From positions 1-7,278 of the forward strand of contig JAIELM010000105.1 of assembly GCA_019752975.1 (NCBI GenBank): 7,278 bases of DNA, given 5' to 3'. The stretch is from Undibacterium sp. Lineage in GTDB: Bacteria; Pseudomonadota; Gammaproteobacteria; Burkholderiales; Burkholderiaceae_D. Each line of letters starts with the position of its first letter. The first letter of the stretch is position 1. Positions 1 to 5,509 of this stretch are shown here, piece after piece. Both the position numbers and the translations under genes were made by a program. The notes below the pieces were generated by a model. It was not told where the DNA came from and ran no database searches. It saw only the letters and a program-made list of their open reading frames with translations.

Positions 1-622
1 AGGACTCACCGAGGTCGCCGATCTTATTGGCGACGATGGCCGACGCGCTACTTATCCATGCGTCGACAGTGGCATGGTAGTTTGCAGTTTTCGGGAATTG
101 TTGTAACAGTAGTTTTGCACAGCGCTTAGGGTCGCGGATAGCACAATTATGCAGTTGACGTGCCTTGGCAATTTGTTGCCTGAGGATGTCGCCAGAGCGG
201 CAATATTGTTCTAAGGCCGATTGCAGGTAATAATCACGTTTTTTTATTTGGCCATGATCACGTTGTATCGAAGTGAGTAAAAAATAGCCGTCGCCTATTC
301 CTATAGGATCGTTCAAATTTTCAAATTGATTGATCGCATCGAGGGCGAAGTGTTCTGCTTGTTCAAGCTCAGCAAAGAGCCAATGTATTTCACCTTGTAT
401 GAGCGCAATTCTTGCGACGAAGGTCTGATAAACATGGTGGTCGAGTGTGACTGTTTTCAGTAATTCGTTGGCCTCTGAAATTAAGCTGTGTGCACGTTGA
501 CAGTCGCGTTGTCTAAGGTGCCAAGCTAGCGGGATTAGCACATCGAGGCGATGCGAATTTTCAAGCAACGATAAAGCCGTCTCTAGCTTGAAGACTTCTT
601 CATCAAGGATAAATAGATCCAT
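1..622 (-). CDS. N-terminal part of a TPR-like helical protein, possibly a signalling enzyme (partial)
   Basis: An uninterrupted minus-strand frame begins at ATG 622-620 and runs 207 codons off the left edge. The product starts MDLFILDEEVFKLETAL and contains segments such as LDVLIPLAWHLRQRDCQRAH and HWLFAELEQAEHFALDAINQ. These are amphipathic helix pairs rich in Leu, Ala, Glu and Gln, the pattern of tetratricopeptide-like repeats. No signal peptide or membrane segment is seen. From memory, similar N-terminal TPR regions occur in betaproteobacterial diguanylate cyclases, nucleotide cyclases and sensor kinases. The catalytic part would lie beyond the window, so enzyme type is inference only. 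ATG 622 is the only ATG start. The frame stays open upstream to a stop at 844-842, with one possible GTG at 685-683 that has no ribosome site. The site before ATG 622 is also weak (GAG six bases upstream). The next gene upstream on the strand is the GspE-like ATPase, about 230 bp away. Confidence 0.7.
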   Translation of the reverse strand, partial: MDLFILDEEVFKLETALSLLENSHRLDVLIPLAWHLRQRDCQRAHSLISEANELLKTVTLDHHVYQTFVARIALIQGEIHWLFAELEQAEHFALDAINQFENLNDPIGIGDGYFLLTSIQRDHGQIKKRDYYLQSALEQYCRSGDILRQQIAKARQLHNCAIRDPKRCAKLLLQQFPKTANYHATVDAWISSASAIVANKIGDLGES

Positions 623-644
623 CTTGAACTCAATCTTGAACTCA
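621..644. repeat. Perfect 12-bp tandem duplication at a start codon
   Basis: The 12-mer ATCTTGAACTCA occurs twice head to tail, at 621-632 and 633-644. Read on the minus strand, the proximal copy supplies the AT of the ATG start codon of the TPR-like gene and its whole ribosome-binding region. The unit is a multiple of three, so it does not change the frame, which reads EFKI then EFKM. It is visible directly; any role in translation is unproven. Confidence 0.9.
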
Positions 645-758
645 GTTTTTTGCCTAAAGTTTAGGCGGGATCGACAATCTAACACAAAGAATTTCGGTAT
701 GTCACGAATCCGCAGAAAATATTTCTTAAATAGTTGAATTTCTGTGGTTAATATATAT

Positions 759-789
759 TTTGTATTCTTTTTGAGCGCTGCGTACTCAA
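759..789 (-). promoter_or_regulatory. Candidate promoter in an AT-rich intergenic stretch
   Basis: The gap between the ATPase gene and the TPR-like gene becomes AT-rich at about 715-770. On the minus strand, TTGAGT (789-784) and TACAAA (764-759) resemble sigma-70 -35 and -10 boxes, four of six matches each. The 19-bp spacer is longer than optimal. A run of alternating A and T at about 750-758 follows. It would drive the TPR-like gene with a 5' leader of roughly 130 bases. This is a weak prediction. No intrinsic terminator is seen for the upstream gene, so read-through is also possible. Confidence 0.22.
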
Positions 790-835
790 AGAATTCGTCG
801 TTTCCCGAGCTTTGCGTTCTGCGCGGGAGTTTCGG

Positions 836-860
836 TTTAGCTCAGTTTAGCTCAGCTTAG
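836..860. repeat. 10-bp tandem repeat overlapping the ATPase stop codon
   Basis: TTTAGCTCAG is present at 836-845 and 846-855, followed by a partial third unit CTTAG at 856-860. The stop codon of the GspE-like gene (857-859 on the plus strand) lies in the partial unit. The array is too short to be a known mobile element and looks like slippage in non-coding DNA. Confidence 0.8.
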
Positions 861-2638
861 AACAGTGAAGAGGTGACCTTGAGTACTTCGTCTGCCGTCG
901 TCACTCCGTCAATAATTTTATGTGCACCCGCAATACGTAGTGGTTTCATTTCATCTTTGACCGCTTGGGCACGTAGCTCATGAATGTCAGAATCGCTTTT
1001 GATCATTTTGCTAAATGCCTGGGTGACGGTAAGTAATTCATAGAGGCCAGTACGCCCCTTATAACCAGTTTGACGGCACTCAAGACAGCCTACCGGACGA
1101 TAAATGGTGCTTGGTTTTGGTACGGACGATTCTTCAACGATGGCTGCCCAAACTGCATCGTCAATCTCACCGTCAGCACTCTTACAATGCGGACATAGCG
1201 TACGCACTAAACGTTGCGCTAAGATACCTACGATGGTGGCTTCCAATAGATAATACGGTACGCCTAATTGCAGCAAGCGCATAATGGCCGACGGGGCGTC
1301 ATTGGTGTGCAGCGTCGAAAGTACTAAGTGACCCGTTAGTGCAGCTTGAATCGCCATTTCGGCAGTGGGTAAATCACGAATTTCACCAACCATAATGATG
1401 TCAGGATCTTGGCGCATCAGAGCGCGTATGCCGTCAGCAAAGGAGAGATCGATATTGGCTTGGACTTGCATTTGATTGAAGGAGGCTTCCACCATTTCTA
1501 TCGGATCTTCTACCGTACAGACGTTGACATCCGAGGTGGCTAGGGCTTTTAGCGTGGTGTATAAGGTGGTGGTTTTTCCTGAGCCAGTTGGGCCGGTGAC
1601 GAGGATGATGCCATGTGGTTTTTGTGTGAGATTATCCCAACGTATTGCATCCAATGGGGGGAAGCCCAGTTCGGGCAAAGTCTTTACCACCACCTCAGGA
1701 TCAAAAATACGCATCACTAATTTTTCACCAAAAGCAGTGGGGAGTGTAGAAAGTCGTAGCTCCACCTCTTGGCCATCGGCGGTACGGGTTTTTACTCGAC
1801 CATCTTGTGGTCGACGTTTTTCGATGACATCCATGCGACCTAGGAGTTTAATCCTAGCCGTCATGGCGATCATGACGATGGCTGGCACTTGATAGACTTG
1901 ATGCAGCACGCCGTCTATCCTAAAGCGTATGGTGGCCATTTCGCGTTTTGGTTCTAGGTGAATATCCGACGCACGTTGATCAAAGGCGAATTGCCATAGC
2001 CAATCGACGATATTGATGACGTGTTGGTCATTGGCATCGACTTGTTTATTGCTTCGGCCGAGTTCAACTAATTGCTCAAAATTATTGCGTAAGGCAATGT
2101 CATTGCCATTCGATTTGCGCGCATCTTTAATGGATTTGGCGAGCGAAAAGAATTGTGCCGTGTATTGCGCTATATCGAGCGGATTGGCTAAAACTAATCT
2201 GATTTCCTTTTGTGTGATACGTCGTATTTCGTCTAGCCAGGCATTGTCGTAAGGATCAGTAGTGGCAATGATGACGCTATCATTGTCTGCATCAACCGGA
2301 AGAATATTAAAGCGTGTGGCATAGGTCGAACTCATCACGTCCGAGACTTTGGTGAAATCGATTTTTAATGGATCAATACGATAGAAAGGTAAATTCACTT
2401 TTCGTGCCGCCCATTCAGTCAGCCAATCAAGCGTCAGTAGCTGCGCGGGGCGTAGCGCGGAATACAGTTTACTTTGTGCGACAGCGGTCAGTACATGCAT
2501 TGTCGCTGGCCCATTTTTATGTATGCCGCGCGCGTGATTGTAGGCGGATTTGGCATCCTCTTTTTTGACAATGCCATCTTCCATTAACCAAGTGAATACC
2601 TGTTGCAAGTTCAGATTTTTCGGGGTGGAAGGGATCAT
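857..2638 (-). CDS. GspE/PilB-family secretion or pilus assembly ATPase
   Basis: This 593-residue cytoplasmic ATPase belongs to the type II/IV secretion family that drives pseudopilus or pilus assembly from the inner membrane. An N-terminal T2SSE_N/MshEN-like domain covers about residues 70-165. The catalytic core has an Asp box (RASDIHLEPK, 222-231), Walker A (GPTGSGKTT, 349-357), Walker B (DPDIIMVGEI, 411-420, with Glu419 the likely catalytic acid) and a His box (TGHLVLSTLHTND, 435-447). A CPHC/CLEC tetracysteine (Cys482, 485, 518, 521) is the usual zinc-binding element. All key residues are intact and the length is normal, so it should be active. It lies 21 bp downstream of the SpeE-like gene and is probably co-transcribed. 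No Shine-Dalgarno sequence is evident before ATG 2638-2636, so translational coupling is possible. No other secretion or pilus gene is in the window, so GspE versus PilB cannot be decided and I give no symbol. Confidence 0.93.
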   Translation of the reverse strand: MIPSTPKNLNLQQVFTWLMEDGIVKKEDAKSAYNHARGIHKNGPATMHVLTAVAQSKLYSALRPAQLLTLDWLTEWAARKVNLPFYRIDPLKIDFTKVSDVMSSTYATRFNILPVDADNDSVIIATTDPYDNAWLDEIRRITQKEIRLVLANPLDIAQYTAQFFSLAKSIKDARKSNGNDIALRNNFEQLVELGRSNKQVDANDQHVINIVDWLWQFAFDQRASDIHLEPKREMATIRFRIDGVLHQVYQVPAIVMIAMTARIKLLGRMDVIEKRRPQDGRVKTRTADGQEVELRLSTLPTAFGEKLVMRIFDPEVVVKTLPELGFPPLDAIRWDNLTQKPHGIILVTGPTGSGKTTTLYTTLKALATSDVNVCTVEDPIEMVEASFNQMQVQANIDLSFADGIRALMRQDPDIIMVGEIRDLPTAEMAIQAALTGHLVLSTLHTNDAPSAIMRLLQLGVPYYLLEATIVGILAQRLVRTLCPHCKSADGEIDDAVWAAIVEESSVPKPSTIYRPVGCLECRQTGYKGRTGLYELLTVTQAFSKMIKSDSDIHELRAQAVKDEMKPLRIAGAHKIIDGVTTADEVLKVTSSLF

Positions 2639-2659
2639 GTTTTTTCGATTATTGTTGGT

Positions 2660-3484
2660 TTAATTGGAGGCGGGTAATTGGGTCAGAGCTAGTCCATGTA
2701 TCCAACTTTGCGTGGGTAACTTGGTTTCTTGGGAAATCTCTTCAGCTCTTACCTTAAGGAGGTCTAAATCTAACTTGAGTCTGGCCTTAAAGCATAGCGC
2801 GACCACATTGCCATCGTGGACTTCTGGCATACACAGTACTGTGCCGAACACATAACGTAAAACTTTGATGTTTTTGGCAAAGCTGGGATGATCGCCAAAT
2901 AAATTCACCGTCATCACGCCGTCGGATTTTAAGCAGTCAAAACAGCCTTGATAAAATTCTGTAGTGTCTAATACCGGACCTTTGGCGGTGGCGTCGTATA
3001 AATCAACCTGTAACACATCTAGTGTGTCGTGTCGGTCTTGGTCGGTGACAAAGTTCATCGCATCCATTTCCAGTACATTTAGCCTAGCGTCTTGTTGCGG
3101 TAACTTAAACATACTTTCACAAATATTGATTACCGCAGGATTGAGTTCTACTGCCGTAACTTTGGCGGAGGGGAAAAAGCGGTAGCAAAATTTGGTCAAC
3201 GCGCCGGTACCTAAACCCAATTGCGCGATATGCTGAGGAGCGCGATGGAATAAATTCCAAGCCATCATTTGCTGGGCATATTCCAATTCTAGCCAGTCGG
3301 GTTTGCGTAGGCGCATCGCACCTTGTACCCATTTAGTGCCAAAATGTAGATAACGAACGCCATCGTGTTCTGATAAGGTGATGGGGGCGAACTTGGCGGG
3401 ACGCCCACCTGGATTTTTCTTGGTGGCAGAGGGGCCGGAGCGATAATTGCCTTCAGCCTCTATGGATTTTCTTTTGATTAGCAT
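2660..3484 (-). CDS. SpeE-like protein (spermidine synthase fold, class I SAM-dependent transferase)
   Basis: This 274-residue soluble protein has the Rossmann-like fold of polyamine synthases and class I methyltransferases. The nucleotide-binding glycine motif is QLGLGTGALT (about 88-97), followed by the acidic strand end VTAVELNPAV (109-118, Glu113). Asp141 (LEMDAMNF) and the strand LQVDLYDATAKGP (158-170) match later motifs. True spermidine synthases carry a DEFxYHE-type segment and a DSTDP-like catalytic loop. Here the equivalents read LELEYAQQMM (65-74) and VDLYDA, so the amine-binding and catalytic residues appear altered. Spermidine synthesis is therefore not assured. The first 35 residues are basic and low in structure, with a GGRPAK stretch. 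ATG 3484-3482 follows a candidate promoter but has no clear Shine-Dalgarno sequence. The GspE-like ATPase gene starts 21 bp after its stop. Confidence 0.85.
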   Translation of the reverse strand: MLIKRKSIEAEGNYRSGPSATKKNPGGRPAKFAPITLSEHDGVRYLHFGTKWVQGAMRLRKPDWLELEYAQQMMAWNLFHRAPQHIAQLGLGTGALTKFCYRFFPSAKVTAVELNPAVINICESMFKLPQQDARLNVLEMDAMNFVTDQDRHDTLDVLQVDLYDATAKGPVLDTTEFYQGCFDCLKSDGVMTVNLFGDHPSFAKNIKVLRYVFGTVLCMPEVHDGNVVALCFKARLKLDLDLLKVRAEEISQETKLPTQSWIHGLALTQLPASN

Positions 3485-3509
3485 CTTGAACTATCGGGAA
3501 ATTTTCTCT

Positions 3510-3539
3510 ATGCTAGATTGTAAACGCTATATTGGTCAA
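3510..3539 (-). promoter_or_regulatory. Candidate sigma-70 promoter for the SpeE-like/ATPase unit
   Basis: On the minus strand TTGACC (3539-3534) matches the -35 consensus at five of six positions. TAGCAT (3515-3510) matches the -10 box at four of six, with an 18-bp spacer. Transcription would start near 3503, giving a short leader of about 20 bases before ATG 3484. It faces away from the promoter proposed for the lipoprotein gene. It is predicted by eye only. Confidence 0.4.
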
Positions 3540-3561
3540 TGTGGCAATGTGCTCGATTGAA

Positions 3562-3591
3562 TTGCGAAAATTGTCAACCAAATGTTAAATT
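3562..3591 (+). promoter_or_regulatory. Candidate promoter for the SlyB-like lipoprotein gene
   Basis: TTGCGA (3562-3567) and TAAATT (3586-3591), 18 bp apart, resemble sigma-70 -35 and -10 boxes at four of six positions each. A start near 3598 would leave a leader of about 55 bases before the TTG start codon at 3654. If right, the upstream ATG at 3582 lies inside the promoter and cannot be the translation start. Confidence 0.3.
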
Positions 3592-3640
3592 GGTGCGTTA
3601 CGGTGAACTGCAGGAGGGGTTTTGCAGCAAAAATGATATT

Positions 3641-3647
3641 GAAGGAG
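3641..3647 (+). promoter_or_regulatory. Ribosome binding site that fixes the TTG start
   Basis: GAAGGAG ends six bases before TTG 3654-3656, an ideal Shine-Dalgarno placement. It selects TTG over the in-frame ATGs at 3582 and 3633; the AGGAGG at 3612-3617 is about 15 bases from ATG 3633, too far for good use. Confidence 0.8.
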
Positions 3648-3653
3648 TTTATC

Positions 3654-4112
3654 TTGAAAAAATGTTCTCTGATCGCTTTAGCGATCGTTTCAACATGGAC
3701 CTTGAGTGCCTGTGTTTCTACGAGCAATTCGGGCAGTGTGTATCGACCTTATCAAACCCAAAACGAAATGACCGTGCGTCTAGGCGTGGTAGATTCGGTG
3801 CGTGAAGTGAGTATAGAAAAAGGGCATAACGGGGTTGGTACTTTGACCGGTGCCGCTTTAGGTGGTCTGGCAGGTTCTAGCTTGGGTGGTGGACGCGGCT
3901 CTACGGCCACAGGGATTGTTGGTGCATTGGTAGGTGGGATTGTTGGTAGTAATGTGGAAGCCAATGCCACTCAGCGTCGCGGCTTGGAAATTACCGTCCG
4001 ATTGGACAGTGGTGAATTAAAAGCCATTACTCAGGAGGCGGACGAGGCGTTTAGACCGGGTGATAGGGTGCGCTTGTTATCGGATAGACGAACGACTAGA
4101 GTGACGCACTAA
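3654..4112 (+). CDS. slyB: SlyB/Pcp-like outer-membrane lipoprotein with glycine-zipper segment
   Basis: Starting at TTG 3654, the 152-residue product begins MKKCSLIALAIVSTWTLSAC, a complete lipoprotein signal peptide with lipobox LSAC and acylated Cys20. The residue after Cys is Val, not Asp, which fits sorting to the outer membrane. A glycine-zipper 2TM region follows at about 63-100 (GTLTGAALGGLAGSSLGGG, then GIVGALVGGIVGS), as in the Rick_17kDa_Anti/SlyB family. The tail has GLEITVRLDSGE and EADEAFRPGDRVRLLS, features I associate with betaproteobacterial SlyB proteins. SlyB-type proteins support envelope integrity and are often stress-induced; that role is known for the family, not shown here. 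The gene stands alone between a divergent promoter region and a strong terminator. A longer frame from ATG 3582 exists but would bury the signal peptide behind 24 unlikely residues. Family assignment is firm, the exact symbol less so. Confidence 0.9.
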   Translation: MKKCSLIALAIVSTWTLSACVSTSNSGSVYRPYQTQNEMTVRLGVVDSVREVSIEKGHNGVGTLTGAALGGLAGSSLGGGRGSTATGIVGALVGGIVGSNVEANATQRRGLEITVRLDSGELKAITQEADEAFRPGDRVRLLSDRRTTRVTH

Positions 4113-4154
4113 ACACGGCAGTAATAAGAAAGTAAAAAATAAGTAAGAAAAAAG

Positions 4155-4186
4155 AAAGGAATGGTTTTGGCCATTCCTTTTTTTTT
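4155..4186 (+). terminator. Strong intrinsic terminator after the lipoprotein gene
   Basis: A perfect 10-bp stem, AAAGGAATGG (4155-4164) with CCATTCCTTT (4171-4180), encloses a six-base loop. The descending arm runs into nine T (4178-4186). It lies 42 bp past the lipoprotein stop, after a purine-rich stretch, and separates that gene from the flagellar genes. Confidence 0.93.
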
Positions 4187-4354
4187 GATTTTCATCATGC
4201 CTCAAGCGCTAATTTGACGGGAGATTTTCAAATAGTTGTTGTTTGGAAATAAGAGGGTGATTGCACTTCTATTCGGCGGATGTTGCTGCTCCCAAATACT
4301 CGATAATTGAATACAGAAAAAAGTGTTTTCGATTTTGCGTATTAGGGAATAGCG
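4187..4354 (+). promoter_or_regulatory. Presumed flhB promoter and leader region
   Basis: This 168-bp gap must hold the promoter of flhBA, since a terminator precedes it. GATAAT (4302-4307) is a good -10-like hexamer about 47 bp before the ATG, but no matching -35 box stands at the right distance, which would fit an activator-dependent promoter. An imperfect dyad, ATTTTCAAA (4224-4232) with TTTGGAAAT (4242-4250), could be an operator or chance. I saw no sigma-54 (-24/-12) or sigma-28 pattern. The ribosome site AGGGA (4344-4348) lies six bases before ATG 4355. Confidence 0.35.
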
Positions 4355-5509
4355 ATGGCTGAAGATAGTGGCTTAGAAAGAACCGAACCGGCGTCGCCAC
4401 AGCGCCTTGAAAAGGCGCGCGAAGAGGGTGATGTTCCGCGTTCCCGGGAACTTTCAACTTGTACGATTTTGCTTGCTGGTGGCGGTGGCCTGTATCTTAT
4501 GGGCGGTGGCTTGGTGCAAAACCTAGCTAAAAATCTCACCGCTGGATTGTCCTTTGAACGTGCAATTGCCTTTGACTCTACCCTTCTAATTTCCCGCAAT
4601 TTAACCAGCATAGAAGATGTGATGCTGGCATTCGCACCGATCGCCTTGCTGTTTATCTTTGCTGCGATTGGCTCTCCCTTGTTAATCGGTGGTTGGCTCT
4701 TTAGCGCTACTGCCTTGCAACCTAAATTCTCACGCTTAAACCCTTTGACAGGGCTTGGTAACTTGTTCTCCAGTCGCGCCGGGGTCGAGCTAGTTAAGGC
4801 GATTTTGAAAACGCTCTTGGTAGGCAGTATCGCGTGGATCGTGGTGATGAAGCAAAAAGAGGCGATATTTGGCCTGATTCACGAGTCGCTTAATCAGAGT
4901 AGTGCGCATCTTGGCAGTATGTTGGGAAGCTGCTTTTTGGCGATCGTCGGTGGTTTGGTTTTGATTGCCGCGATTGATGCACCGTATCAAATGTGGGCCT
5001 ATGCCAATAAGTTGAAAATGACCCACCAAGAGGTGATACAAGAGTCCAAAGAAGCTAACGGGAATCCACAAATTAAAGCCAAAATTCGTGCTCAGCAGCG
5101 CGAGATGGCGCGCCGTAGAATGATGTCAGAAGTCCCGACTGCTGACGTGGTTGTCACCAACCCGACGCACTTTTCTGTCGCACTCAAATATGCTGATGGT
5201 CATTTTGGTGCACCTCGCGTGGTCGCTAAGGGGGCCGATGAAGTGGCTGCAAAAATTCGTGAACTCGCACTAGAGCACAAAATACCTATTTTAGAAGCAC
5301 CACCTTTAGCGCGTGCCTTGTACAAACATACTGAGCTTGGCGATGAAATTCCCGAAGCCTTGTATGCAGCGGTGGCGGAGATTTTAGCCTACGTGTTTCA
5401 GTTGCGCACCTATAAGAAAACCGGTGGCGCTTATCCTAGCATGCCGACCAATATTGCCGTGCCCAGTGAATTAGATCCCCTCGCTAAAGAAAACGGAGCA
5501 CTGATATGA
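4355..5509 (+). CDS. flhB: Flagellar export gate protein FlhB
   Basis: FlhB is the inner-membrane switch of the flagellar type III secretion apparatus; it changes substrate choice from rod/hook to filament proteins. The 384-residue product opens with the hallmark cytoplasmic start ERTEPASPQRLEKAREEGDV (8-27). It has four hydrophobic segments at about 35-55, 88-116, 144-166 and 186-209. The cytoplasmic domain contains the self-cleavage motif NPTH at Asn269-Pro270-Thr271-His272 (VVVTNPTHFSVALKY), followed by the conserved APPLARALYKH (315-325). Length and motif position match the family, so it should be functional. Its TGA stop overlaps the ATG of flhA (ATGA, 5506-5509), so the two are translationally coupled. 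It shows the flagellar (FlhB) rather than injectisome pattern by its FlhA neighbour. Confidence 0.97.
   Translation: MAEDSGLERTEPASPQRLEKAREEGDVPRSRELSTCTILLAGGGGLYLMGGGLVQNLAKNLTAGLSFERAIAFDSTLLISRNLTSIEDVMLAFAPIALLFIFAAIGSPLLIGGWLFSATALQPKFSRLNPLTGLGNLFSSRAGVELVKAILKTLLVGSIAWIVVMKQKEAIFGLIHESLNQSSAHLGSMLGSCFLAIVGGLVLIAAIDAPYQMWAYANKLKMTHQEVIQESKEANGNPQIKAKIRAQQREMARRRMMSEVPTADVVVTNPTHFSVALKYADGHFGAPRVVAKGADEVAAKIRELALEHKIPILEAPPLARALYKHTELGDEIPEALYAAVAEILAYVFQLRTYKKTGGAYPSMPTNIAVPSELDPLAKENGALI

Noticed and set aside
803..828. Hairpin TCCCG/CGGGA after the ATPase gene as an intrinsic terminator
   Set aside because: The stem is only five bases, the loop about sixteen, and no T run follows on the minus strand.
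1476..2568. Plus-strand open frames inside the ATPase gene (1476-1892, 2013-2252, 2368-2568)
   Set aside because: They lie opposite a gene with all family motifs, have no recognisable domains, and look like antisense shadows.
3582..3653. N-terminal extension of the lipoprotein frame from ATG 3582
   Set aside because: It overlaps the candidate promoter, has no ribosome site, and would place 24 residues before a perfect lipoprotein signal peptide; TTG 3654 is far better supported.
4269..4611. Minus-strand open frames across the start of flhB
   Set aside because: They overlap a secure FlhB reading frame and have low-complexity proline/arginine products typical of antisense translation.
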